A DNA stretch of 60,838 nt. Source: Candidatus Rokuibacteriota bacterium. Its GTDB lineage: Bacteria > Methylomirabilota > Methylomirabilia > Rokubacteriales > CSP1-6. The position numbers were made by a program, and so were the translations under genes. The stretch lies in contig JAHFDN010000017.1 in assembly GCA_023248995.1 (NCBI GenBank), positions 1 through 60,838 on the forward strand. Direction: 5' to 3'. Of the stretch, positions 42,068-49,676 are shown one piece after another. Every line of letters starts with the position of its first letter. The first letter of the stretch is position 1. Below the pieces are notes generated by a model. That model had not been told where the DNA came from and searched no databases. It saw nothing but the letters and a program-made list of their open reading frames with translations.

Positions 42068-42745
42068 ATGGCCGACAGCGCCTCTCGATCCGGCGGGGGA
42101 GGCATGGCGGAGAACCCGGCAGCGGCCAGCGCGGTACGTCGCTACGAGGAGCGGCTCGCCAGAGACCCCGCCTCGCTGGCCTTCGCGGCGCTGGCGGATC
42201 TCTACCGGAAGGCCGGACGGACCCGAGATGCCATCGCCCTGTGCAAGGATGGGCTCCAGCGCTACCCCCAGTACGTGACAGCCCGGCTGATCCTCGCCAA
42301 GGCGTACCTGGCGGAAGGGGAACAGGATGCCGCGCTCGCCGAGTTGAGCCGCGTCGTGGCCCAGAGCCCAGACCACGTCGAGGCCCACCGCCTGCTGGCC
42401 GATCTCCACCGGCGGCGGGGGGCCGTGGACCTCGCGGCGCGGCACCTCGACCGCGTAGTGGCCTTGGACCCCGCCGATCGGGAAGCGGTGAGGCTCCGCG
42501 ATCTCCTGAGAAGGGGCGGTGCGCTGGGGGAGGGATCGGGATTCGGGAAGATTCTCCAGGACGAGACGTTCGTCACGGTGACGTTCGCCGACATCTGCCT
42601 CGAGCAGGGGCTCCTCGACGAGGCGTCGGCGATCTTCCTGCGCATCCTGAAGCGGGATCCGGACAACTGGAGGGCACGGGAAGGTCTCGAGGAGGCGCTC
42701 GGGGGTCGGAGCCAGCGAAGACGAGGAGGCGGGGCGAGGAACTAG
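42068..42745 (+). CDS. TPR-repeat protein
   Basis: A 225-aa protein made largely of tetratricopeptide repeats, a helical scaffold for protein-protein contacts. Repeats are visible in ASLAFAALADLYRKAGRTRDA, VTARLILAKAYLAEGEQDAA, VEAHRLLADLHRRRGAVDLA and FADICLEQGLLDEASAIFLR. No signal peptide or catalytic motif is seen, so it is probably cytoplasmic. ATG 42068 has an AAAGGAGA box 4-5 nt upstream; an ATG overlapping the aroB stop (42014) is also possible. It lies 2 nt before efp. Confidence 0.8.
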   Translation: MADSASRSGGGGMAENPAAASAVRRYEERLARDPASLAFAALADLYRKAGRTRDAIALCKDGLQRYPQYVTARLILAKAYLAEGEQDAALAELSRVVAQSPDHVEAHRLLADLHRRRGAVDLAARHLDRVVALDPADREAVRLRDLLRRGGALGEGSGFGKILQDETFVTVTFADICLEQGLLDEASAIFLRILKRDPDNWRAREGLEEALGGRSQRRRGGGARN

Positions 42746-42747
42746 GG

Positions 42748-43326
42748 ATGCAGGTGTCGACCAACGATTTCAGGAAAGGGCTGAAGATCGAGCTGGACGG
42801 TGCTCCCTACGCGATCGTGGACTTCCAGCACGTCAAGCCGGGCAAGGGCGGGGCGTTCGTCCGCACCAAACTCAAACACCTCCGCCTCGGAACAGTGATC
42901 GACAAGACGTTCAGGGCAGAGGAGAAGGTCCCGCTCGTCAACTTCGAGGAGAAGCGGATGCAGTTCCTGTACCGGGACGACCGCTTCCACTTCATGGACC
43001 TGGATAGCTACGACCAGATTTCCTTGAGCGAGGAGGAAGTGGGGGAGGCGCGCCAGTTCCTGAAGGAGAACACCGAGGTCGAGACCCTGTACGTGGACGG
43101 GGCGCCCATCGGCATCGAGTTGCCCAACTTCGTCGATCTGGTCGTCGTGAAGACGGACCCGGGAGTCCGGGGCGATACTGCCTCCGGCGGCTCGAAGCCC
43201 GCGACGCTGGACACGGGGGCGGTCGTCTCCGTCCCCCTCTTCATCAACGAGGGAGATCTCCTGCGAGTCGACACCCGCACGGGAGCGTACATCTCCCGAG
43301 CGGCCGCGGCGGCGGGATCGGTGTAA
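42748..43326 (+). CDS. efp: translation elongation factor P
   Basis: A 192-aa EF-P that rescues ribosomes stalled at polyproline, fitting a genome with proline-rich linkers such as the one in the RpiB-PGI fusion. Domain I has VSTNDFRKGLKIELDG and the modification-site loop HVKPGKGGAFVRTKLK, with Lys33 at the tip. Domains II and III follow with FMDLDSYDQISL and the family signature region GDTASGGSKPATLDTGAVV. The basic tip suggests a lysine-modified (EpmA-type) or unmodified lysine form; no modification gene is in the window. It starts 2 nt after the TPR gene. Confidence 0.96.
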   Translation: MQVSTNDFRKGLKIELDGAPYAIVDFQHVKPGKGGAFVRTKLKHLRLGTVIDKTFRAEEKVPLVNFEEKRMQFLYRDDRFHFMDLDSYDQISLSEEEVGEARQFLKENTEVETLYVDGAPIGIELPNFVDLVVVKTDPGVRGDTASGGSKPATLDTGAVVSVPLFINEGDLLRVDTRTGAYISRAAAAAGSV

Positions 43327-43330
43327 CGAC

Positions 43331-43792
43331 GTGACGAAGGCCAACCAAGGCGCGAAGCTCCCCCTCGACGAGCTGCGGCAGCTCGTCGAGCTCGCCCAGG
43401 CGCACGGCCTGGCGGAGCTCGAGGTGAGCCAGGGAGAAACGCGCATCCGGATCCGCCGCGACGTCGCGCGCGCCGAGATGCCGGTGGCAGCGGCCCTGCC
43501 GACCGGAGCGCCAGCCCCGGTCGGCCAGCCCGAGCGGACAGAAGCCGGCCTCGTCACTATCGAGGCGCCGATGGTCGGCACCTTCTACCGCGCTCCATCC
43601 CCCACGGCCGAACCTTACGTGAAAGAGGGAGACACCGTCAAGGAGGGCCAGGTTCTCTGCATCATCGAAGCCATGAAGCTGATGAACGAGATCGAATCCA
43701 AAGTGTCCGGCCGGATCTCCAAGATCCTGGTCGAAAACACCCAGCCCGTCGAGTTCGGTCAGCCTCTCTTCCTGGTCGAGCCCCGGCCCTAA
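43331..43792 (+). CDS. accB: acetyl-CoA carboxylase biotin carboxyl carrier protein
   Basis: A 153-aa carrier that holds the biotin moved between biotin carboxylase and carboxyltransferase in malonyl-CoA synthesis. The N-terminal dimerisation region has LDELRQLVELAQAHGLAELEV. A Pro/Ala linker follows at about 48-72, then the biotinyl domain VTIEAPMVGTFYRAPSP with the AccB thumb, and Lys116 in EAMKLMNE, the biotinylation site. The start is GTG 43331, 4 nt after the efp stop. accC lies one gene downstream, with the zinc-protease-like gene between them. Confidence 0.96.
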   Translation: MTKANQGAKLPLDELRQLVELAQAHGLAELEVSQGETRIRIRRDVARAEMPVAAALPTGAPAPVGQPERTEAGLVTIEAPMVGTFYRAPSPTAEPYVKEGDTVKEGQVLCIIEAMKLMNEIESKVSGRISKILVENTQPVEFGQPLFLVEPRP

Positions 43793-43808
43793 GCGCGCGG
43801 ACACCCCG

Positions 43809-45257
43809 ATGGCGACCTGTCCCAATTGCGGGGCAACTTTCTCCGACGCCTTTTGTCGACGCTCCGCCTGCCGGCGGGTGGTGAAGCGCCCGGAGGGCTC
43901 CGCCGCCGAAGAGTCTCTCCTCCGGCATCGGCGCGGGTTCGCCCTCGCCAACCTGACGCTCGGAGCCGTCGCGCTCGGGTCCCTTGCCCTCTGGCTCGCC
44001 TGGACGCCGATGGCGTGGACGCATCTCCCGGGACCCGCGGACACGTCGGCGACGTCGGAGATCGAAAATTCCCGGCCCCAGGGAGCCACGCTCGTCAGGC
44101 TTCTCCCCGACCGACCCCACCTCCCCGAGGTCGCGCTCCTCACCGAAGAGGGGATTCGCTTCTACAGCGCCGCACAATATCCCGAGGCCTGCCAGCGTTT
44201 CAGCGACGCCCTCCAGAAGGAGCAGGTGAACCCGACCCTGAGGCAGAACGTCGCGCGCTGCTTCGAGGGCTGGGGCTGGCAGACCCTCAGGACCGGGAAG
44301 GCTGAGGAGGCCGGCCTCCTTTTCCGCCAGGGCCTCATTCAGGATCCTGAATCCCCACCCCTCTTGACAGGGCTCGCCCTGGCGGCCATCCATGCGGGCC
44401 ACCCCGACGTCGCGCTCGAGCCGCTCGAGCGAGCGGTCGCGGCAGCGCCAGATGCCGAAGCCACGATACTCCTGGCCCGGCTCTACGACCAGCGAGACCA
44501 GGCCGACCGGGCGGCGGCGCACCTCCGCCACCTGCTGGAGCGGAGCCCCTCTCACACCGAGGCCCGGCGCCTCCTGGACAAGCTCGAGCGGGAGCTCCGG
44601 GTGGAGGCGGGATACCGGAAGGACGAGGGCAGACACTTTACCGTGAAGTATCGCGGGCCGCGGGAACTCGAAGCCCACCGGGCGGTGATGGAGAGCCTGG
44701 ATCACGTCTACGAGGCTGTCGGTCGAGAGTTCAACTTCTTTCCTGCCGAGAAGGTCACGGTCATCCTCTACCCCGAAGAGCGCTTCCGGGAAGTGACCGG
44801 AACGAACCACTGGGCCAACGGGCTCTTCGACGGGAAGATCCGCCTGCCGGTGGGGGCGCTCCAGGGGCGCGCGCGCGAGCGGCTTCTGACCCACGAATAC
44901 GCCCACGCGGTCGTCCACCTGCTCGCCAGGGGCCGGGCGCCCCGCTGGCTCCAGGAGGGCCTCGCCCAGCACGCGGAAGGCATCCCGGACGACCCCGACC
45001 TGCACCTGCCGGGGGGGATGACGCTGGCCGGCTTAGAGGCGCTCCTGGAGGGCGGCGACCTGGCCAAGGCCCGGATGGGCTACCAGATCTCGCTCTGGGT
45101 GGTGCGGGACCTCCTCCAGCGAGGAGGAATGGAGCGGATGCGCGAGCTGCTGACTCGTCTCGGCCGTGGCGAGTCACCGGCCGTCGCCCTGCCGAGGGTC
45201 TACGGCCTCGCGCTGGCCGAGCTCGAGCAGCAATGGCAGAGCGCCTTGGGCGGATAG
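43809..45257 (+). CDS. zinc-ribbon, TPR and gluzincin-like protein inserted between accB and accC
   Basis: A 482-aa membrane protein of unusual layout. It has an N-terminal zinc ribbon (Cys4, 7, 16, 21), one membrane segment at about 43-66, and TPR-like repeats at about 110-260. The C-terminal peptidase-MA-like domain has HEYAH at 362-366 and a third-ligand candidate Glu383 in WLQEGLAQHAEG. If the topology follows the positive-inside rule, the ribbon is cytoplasmic and the protease domain outside. The substrate is unknown. It starts 17 nt after accB and ends 20 nt before accC, so it is embedded in the fatty-acid synthesis operon. Confidence 0.85.
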   Translation: MATCPNCGATFSDAFCRRSACRRVVKRPEGSAAEESLLRHRRGFALANLTLGAVALGSLALWLAWTPMAWTHLPGPADTSATSEIENSRPQGATLVRLLPDRPHLPEVALLTEEGIRFYSAAQYPEACQRFSDALQKEQVNPTLRQNVARCFEGWGWQTLRTGKAEEAGLLFRQGLIQDPESPPLLTGLALAAIHAGHPDVALEPLERAVAAAPDAEATILLARLYDQRDQADRAAAHLRHLLERSPSHTEARRLLDKLERELRVEAGYRKDEGRHFTVKYRGPRELEAHRAVMESLDHVYEAVGREFNFFPAEKVTVILYPEERFREVTGTNHWANGLFDGKIRLPVGALQGRARERLLTHEYAHAVVHLLARGRAPRWLQEGLAQHAEGIPDDPDLHLPGGMTLAGLEALLEGGDLAKARMGYQISLWVVRDLLQRGGMERMRELLTRLGRGESPAVALPRVYGLALAELEQQWQSALGG

Positions 45258-45277
45258 GCAGATGGTGAGTAGGTCGC

Positions 45278-46612
45278 GTGTTCCATAAGATTCTGATCGC
45301 CAACCGGGGTGAAATCGCCCTCCGGATCCTCCGGGCCTGCCGCGAGTTGGGGATCCGGGCGGTCGTTGCGCATTCCAAGGTGGACGCGCATTCCCTTCCC
45401 GTCCGGCTCGCCGACGAATCCATCTGCATCGGACCTGACGACGCCCGGTCCAGCTATCTGAACATCCCCAGCATCATCTCGGCGGCGGCGGTCACCGACA
45501 GCGACGCGATCCATCCCGGCTACGGCTTCCTCTCCGAGAACCCCGCCTTCGCCGACATCTGCCGGGCCTGCGGGATCGTCTTCATCGGGCCCTCCCCGGA
45601 GGCCATCCGCCTGATGGGCGACAAGGCCCAGGCGCGCGAGATAGCCCGGCAGGCCGGAGCGCCGATCATCCCCGGCAGCGAGGGATCGCTGAAGGACGGC
45701 GACCAGGTGTTGAGCCTGGCCGAGACCATCGGATTCCCCGTGATGCTGAAGGCGGCCAGCGGAGGCGGCGGGCGCGGCATGCGCATCGTCCGCGATCGGG
45801 ACGCGCTCGCGCAGGCCTTCGCGACCTGCCAGGCCGAAGCGGCGGCGGCCTTCGGGTCGTCCGAGGTCTACTTGGAGAAGTTTCTGGACCAGGCCCGGCA
45901 CATCGAGGTCCAGGTGCTCGGGGACCGGGCCGGGACCCGGATCCATCTCGGGGAGCGCGACTGCTCGATCCAGCGCCGGCACCAGAAACTCCTGGAGGAA
46001 TCCCCAGCCGCAGCGATCACGCCGGAAGCCCGCGCCGGCCTCCAGAGGGCGGCCCTGGCCCTGGCGCAGGCCGTCAACTACACGAGCGCCGGCACGGTGG
46101 AGTTTCTGGTGGACCGGGAAGGAGGCTTCTACTTCATCGAGATGAACACCCGCATCCAGGTCGAGCACCCGGTCACGGAGATGCTGACCGGGGTTGACCT
46201 GGTCCGGGAGCAGATCCGCATCGCGGCCGGGGAGCCGCTCGGCTACCGACAGGAGGCGATCCACCTCACCGGGCACGCCATCGAGTGCCGCGTCAACGCC
46301 GAGGATCCGGACACGTTCGCCCCCAGCCCCGGGCGTGTCACAGCCTGGGTCCCTCCGGGGGGACCGGGCGTCCGCGTGGACAGCCACCTCCTGGCTCCCT
46401 ACACGATCCCGGCCGTCTACGATTCTCTCGTTGCCAAGATCATCGTCCACGGACGTGACCGCGGCGAGGCGATCGACCGCATGCACCGGGCGCTTGCCGA
46501 GACCATCATCGAGGGCGTCAAGACCACGATCCCGTTCCACCTGCGGCTCCTCCAGGACCCGGTCTTCCGGGGGAGCGGCTTCGCCCTCCCGAGGCTCGAG
46601 GTCACGCTTTGA
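45278..46612 (+). CDS. accC: acetyl-CoA carboxylase biotin carboxylase subunit
   Basis: A 444-aa ATP-grasp enzyme that carboxylates the biotin on AccB. The opening MFHKILIANRGEIALRILRAC is diagnostic. The ATP-binding region has KAASGGGGRGMRIV and VYLEKFLDQARHIEVQVLGD. Catalytic residues are in GERDCSIQRRHQKLLEESP and the signature FIEMNTRIQVEHPVTEM. Length is normal. The start is GTG 45278. A palindromic intergenic repeat follows the stop. Confidence 0.96.
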   Translation: MFHKILIANRGEIALRILRACRELGIRAVVAHSKVDAHSLPVRLADESICIGPDDARSSYLNIPSIISAAAVTDSDAIHPGYGFLSENPAFADICRACGIVFIGPSPEAIRLMGDKAQAREIARQAGAPIIPGSEGSLKDGDQVLSLAETIGFPVMLKAASGGGGRGMRIVRDRDALAQAFATCQAEAAAAFGSSEVYLEKFLDQARHIEVQVLGDRAGTRIHLGERDCSIQRRHQKLLEESPAAAITPEARAGLQRAALALAQAVNYTSAGTVEFLVDREGGFYFIEMNTRIQVEHPVTEMLTGVDLVREQIRIAAGEPLGYRQEAIHLTGHAIECRVNAEDPDTFAPSPGRVTAWVPPGGPGVRVDSHLLAPYTIPAVYDSLVAKIIVHGRDRGEAIDRMHRALAETIIEGVKTTIPFHLRLLQDPVFRGSGFALPRLEVTL

Positions 46613-46613
46613 G

Positions 46614-46710
46614 TTCCCCTCACCCTCCCCTACTCAAACGCCCCTCACCTCTTCTCCTCTCCCCAGAGGGGAGAGGCAGGGTGAGGGGGGGAGAGGATTA
46701 AGGTGAGGGA
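46614..46710. repeat. nested palindromic intergenic element
   Basis: A 9-bp perfect hairpin CCTCTCCCC-AGA-GGGGAGAGG (46656-46676) is flanked by outer CCTCACC / GGTGAGG arms and by a further CTCACCC / GGGTGAG pair. This CT-rich/AG-rich palindrome resembles dispersed REP or MITE-like elements known from many GC-rich genomes. It separates accC from thiE and could act as a transcript end. Confidence 0.65.
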
Positions 46711-46734
46711 GAGGCGGGCCGAGGCGCAACCCAG

Positions 46735-47385
46735 GTGCCGCGGCTAGAGATCGACCTCTACGTGATCCTCGATCGCGCGGCCAGCCGCGGCCGCGATCTG
46801 CGCGAGATCCTCGACGGAGTGATCCGGGGAGGAGGTCGGATCGTCCAGTTCCGGGAGAAGGAATGGCCCTCCCGGCAGTGCCTCCCGCTGGTCGAGGATC
46901 TGAGGGCGCGGGCCAAGCGCGCCGGGGTCACCTTCGTGGTCAACGACCGGTTGGACCTCGCCCTCGCCGTGGAGGCGGACGGCTTCCACGTCGGCCAGGA
47001 CGACCTGCCGGCGCCGCTGGCCCGCCGATCTCTCCCCCCCTCTATGTTCCTCGGGGTCTCCACCCACAGCCTGGCAGAGGCGCGACAGGCCCAGGAGGAC
47101 GGAGCGGATTACATCGCGGTGGGTTCCATCTTTCCGACCGCCACCAAACCCGAGTCCCAGCTGGTCGGCCTCGACCTGCTCCGGGCGGCGCGGCGGGCCG
47201 TCACGGCTCCGCTTCTGGCCATCGGCGGGATCACGGTCGACAACGCCCCGGACGTGATCCGCGCCGGGGCGGATGGCGTCGCGGTCATCGGAGCCGTCTG
47301 CGCCGCTCACGACCCGGCCCAAGTCACCCGCCTCCTTCTGGAGGGCATTCGGACCTCCTTGACAGAGCGGGTTAAGCGACTATAA
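46735..47385 (+). CDS. thiE: thiamine-phosphate synthase
   Basis: A 216-aa TIM-barrel enzyme joining HMP-pyrophosphate and thiazole phosphate to make thiamine phosphate. Motifs include GGGRIVQFREKEWPSRQC, FVVNDRLDLALAVEADGFHVGQDDLPA, and LGVSTHSLAEARQAQEDGADY. The phosphate-binding region has AVGSIFPTATKPE and AIGGITVDNAPDVIRAGADG. The start is GTG 46735. No TPP riboswitch was recognised upstream. Its 3' end contains the promoter for livK. Confidence 0.93.
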   Translation: MPRLEIDLYVILDRAASRGRDLREILDGVIRGGGRIVQFREKEWPSRQCLPLVEDLRARAKRAGVTFVVNDRLDLALAVEADGFHVGQDDLPAPLARRSLPPSMFLGVSTHSLAEARQAQEDGADYIAVGSIFPTATKPESQLVGLDLLRAARRAVTAPLLAIGGITVDNAPDVIRAGADGVAVIGAVCAAHDPAQVTRLLLEGIRTSLTERVKRL

Positions 47386-47386
47386 T
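47359..47386 (+). promoter_or_regulatory. consensus promoter of the livKHMGF operon
   Basis: TTGACA (47359-47364) and TATAAT (47381-47386), both perfect, with a 16-nt spacer. It overlaps the thiE stop codon. The livK start follows about 50 nt later behind a GAGGAGGA Shine-Dalgarno. Confidence 0.85.
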
Positions 47387-47438
47387 CAAGCCCTGCCGCA
47401 TGGCCTTGTACAAAACCCACAGACTGAGGAGGAAGTCG

Positions 47439-48641
47439 ATGAAGACCCGCCACGTTCGATCCCTGCTGGTGATCGTCGCTGCCCTGGCCCTCGGGCTCCC
47501 GGGCGCAACACTCACCGACGCCCAATCCAAGGGCACGATCAAGATTGCCACTCAGACCCCCCTCTCTGGTGGCCAGGCGTCCATCGGTGAATCGATCAAG
47601 CTCGGCGTCCAGCTCGCCATCGAGCAGAAGAAGGCAGCCCTCGAGAAAATGGGCTTCAAGGTTGAGCTGGTGCCCTACGACGACCAGGCCAAGCCCGACG
47701 TGGGCGTGGCCAACGCGAAGAACATCGTGGCCGACAAGAGCATCTTCCTCGTGATCGGCCACTTCAACTCGGGCGTCGCCATTCCCTCCTCCGAGGTCTA
47801 CAAGGACGTCCAGCTCACGATGATCTCACCGGCCAACACCAACCCCGTCGTGACCGACAGGAACCTCCTGAGCGTCAACCGGGTCTGCGGGCGTGACGAC
47901 GTCCAAGGGGAAGTGGGCGCCAGGTTCGCCAAGGACACCCTCAAGGCCAAGTCGGCCTACGTCGTCCACGACAAGACCACCTACGGCCAGGGTGTGGCCG
48001 AGTTCTTCCGCGATAGCTCGAAGAAGCTCGGCATCGAGATTCTCGGCTTCGAGGGGACCGAGGAGAAGTCCAACTTCGACCCGATCGTCACCCCGATCAA
48101 GGCCAAGAACCCCGACGTGGTCTACTACGGCGGGATCTACGACACCGGGGCACCGTTCTACAAGCAGGTCAGGGAAAAGGGCGTGAAGTCCACCTTCCTC
48201 GGACCCGACGGGATGGACGCCTCGGACCTGGTGAAGATCGCCGGGAAGACGGCAGTCGGCATGTACTACACGACGGCGGCCGGCCCCGTCGCGCTCTACC
48301 CGAAGGCGAAGGACTTCTCCAAGTCCTACAAGGAGAAGTTCAAGAAGGATCCCGAGCCCTACGCCGCCGAGGCCTACGATGCCACCTCCATCGGGCTCAA
48401 GGCCATCGAGGCCGCCATCAAGGATGCCGGCGGCAAGCTGCCCTCGCGCGAGGCGATCTCGGTGAACGTCCGGAAGACCAAGTATGAAGGGATCACCGGC
48501 CATATCGAGTTCGACGGCAAGGGCGACCGCAAGAAGGCCGGCTACTTCATCATGCGGGTGGTCTCCGACGACCCGGCCAAGTGGGGCGACAACAAGCTCA
48601 TCAAGCAGCTGCAGATCGACCCCCCGGCCCTCAAGAAGTAA
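47439..48641 (+). CDS. livK: branched-chain amino-acid-type ABC transporter substrate-binding protein
   Basis: A 400-aa periplasmic binding protein of the Leu/Ile/Val type-1 family. The signal peptide runs to about residue 26 (LGLPGATLTDAQ). The mature part starts KGTIKIATQTPLSGGQASIGES and has VIGHFNSGVAIPSSEVYKDV, PANTNPVVTDRN and VVYYGGIYDTGAPFYKQ, all Peripla_BP_6 features. ATG 47439 is chosen because GAGGAGGA precedes it; earlier starts would add a non-signal-like tail. It is first in livK-livH-livM-livG-livF-OCD. The exact ligand is unknown. Confidence 0.93.
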   Translation: MKTRHVRSLLVIVAALALGLPGATLTDAQSKGTIKIATQTPLSGGQASIGESIKLGVQLAIEQKKAALEKMGFKVELVPYDDQAKPDVGVANAKNIVADKSIFLVIGHFNSGVAIPSSEVYKDVQLTMISPANTNPVVTDRNLLSVNRVCGRDDVQGEVGARFAKDTLKAKSAYVVHDKTTYGQGVAEFFRDSSKKLGIEILGFEGTEEKSNFDPIVTPIKAKNPDVVYYGGIYDTGAPFYKQVREKGVKSTFLGPDGMDASDLVKIAGKTAVGMYYTTAAGPVALYPKAKDFSKSYKEKFKKDPEPYAAEAYDATSIGLKAIEAAIKDAGGKLPSREAISVNVRKTKYEGITGHIEFDGKGDRKKAGYFIMRVVSDDPAKWGDNKLIKQLQIDPPALKK

Positions 48642-48662
48642 GCTGACCCATGCGTCCAGGGA

Positions 48663-48692
48663 GGGGAAGGGCCTGACCGGCCCTTCCCCTTT
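48663..48692 (+). terminator. hairpin between livK and livH, probable partial terminator
   Basis: An 11-bp perfect stem (GGGGAAGGGCC / GGCCCTTCCCC) with a 5-nt loop is followed by a weak T-tract (TTTCTCGTT). It probably stops part of the transcripts or stabilises the livK mRNA, giving more binding protein than permease. Confidence 0.65.
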
Positions 48693-48704
48693 CTCGTTCC
48701 ACCG

Positions 48705-49676
48705 ATGGACCTTCCCCTCCTGATCAGCATCTTCCCCCAGGTACTCACCGACGGCCTGATCCTCGGGTTCATGTACGCCCTCATCGCCCTCGGCTACACC
48801 ATGGTGTACGGCGTGCTGGAGTTCATCAACTTCGCCCACAGCGAGATCTTCGTGACGGGTGCCTTCGTGGGGGTGGAGATCCTCTTAGCGCTGAAAGCCC
48901 GGGGGACCCTCGATCTTCTCTCCCCCTTCCTCGTGCTGATCGTCCTGCTCGTGGCGGCAATGGCCGTGAGCGGCCTCCTGGCCGTCACCGTCGAACGGGT
49001 CGCCTATCGCCCGCTCCGGGGGAAGCCCCGGCTCATTCCGTTCATCTCGGCCATCGGGGTTTCTTTCTTCCTCCAGGACGCAATCCGTCTCTTCGAGAGC
49101 ATCTGGCGCAACTCCTTCAACCTCGTCTATCCCACCATGGACCTGTTCAACCAGCGGTTCACGCTGACGGAGACCATTGACATCTCGGTGAAATCCGTCG
49201 TGGTGATCGTGGCGGCGCTCCTCATGCTGTGGGCGCTCCACCTCCTCGTGAACCGAACTAAGATCGGCAAGGCGATGCGTGCCGTGGCCGAAGATCAAGC
49301 CACGGCCAGCCTCATGGGAATCAACGTCAACCGGATGATCTCGCTCACCTTCCTGATCGGAGGTGCGATGGGCGGGGCAGCCGGGGTGCTTTTCGGCATT
49401 CAATACAGCCTGATCAATCCGTACACCGGCTTCATTCCCGGTCTGAAGGCCTTCACCGCGGCCGTCCTCGGCGGCATCGGAAACATCCCGGGGGCCATGG
49501 TCGGAGGGCTCGTCCTGGGTCTCCTCGAGGCGTTCGCAGCATCCTACTTCTCCCTCCTCACCCATGGGGCTTTCGGGGCCGAGTACAAAGACATCTTCGC
49601 CTTCTCCGTGCTGATCCTGATCCTGATCTTTCGCCCGAAGGGCCTTCTCGGGGAGGTCGTCAGGGAGCGCGCCTAG
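48705..49676 (+). CDS. livH: branched-chain amino-acid ABC transporter permease LivH
   Basis: A 323-aa inner-membrane permease with about eight membrane segments. Family features include DGLILGFMYALIALGYTMVYG, LEFINFAHSEIF, and the ABC-contact loop MRAVAEDQATASLMGINVNR. The C-terminal region has GLKAFTAAVLGGIGNIPGAM, then VLILILIFRPKGLLGE. It forms the pore with LivM. The next gene start overlaps its stop by one base. Confidence 0.95.
   Translation: MDLPLLISIFPQVLTDGLILGFMYALIALGYTMVYGVLEFINFAHSEIFVTGAFVGVEILLALKARGTLDLLSPFLVLIVLLVAAMAVSGLLAVTVERVAYRPLRGKPRLIPFISAIGVSFFLQDAIRLFESIWRNSFNLVYPTMDLFNQRFTLTETIDISVKSVVVIVAALLMLWALHLLVNRTKIGKAMRAVAEDQATASLMGINVNRMISLTFLIGGAMGGAAGVLFGIQYSLINPYTGFIPGLKAFTAAVLGGIGNIPGAMVGGLVLGLLEAFAASYFSLLTHGAFGAEYKDIFAFSVLILILIFRPKGLLGEVVRERA

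Noticed and set aside
46700-46740. TPP riboswitch for thiE
   Set aside because: No CTGAGA-type thi-box or matching helices; the gap is filled by the palindromic repeat.
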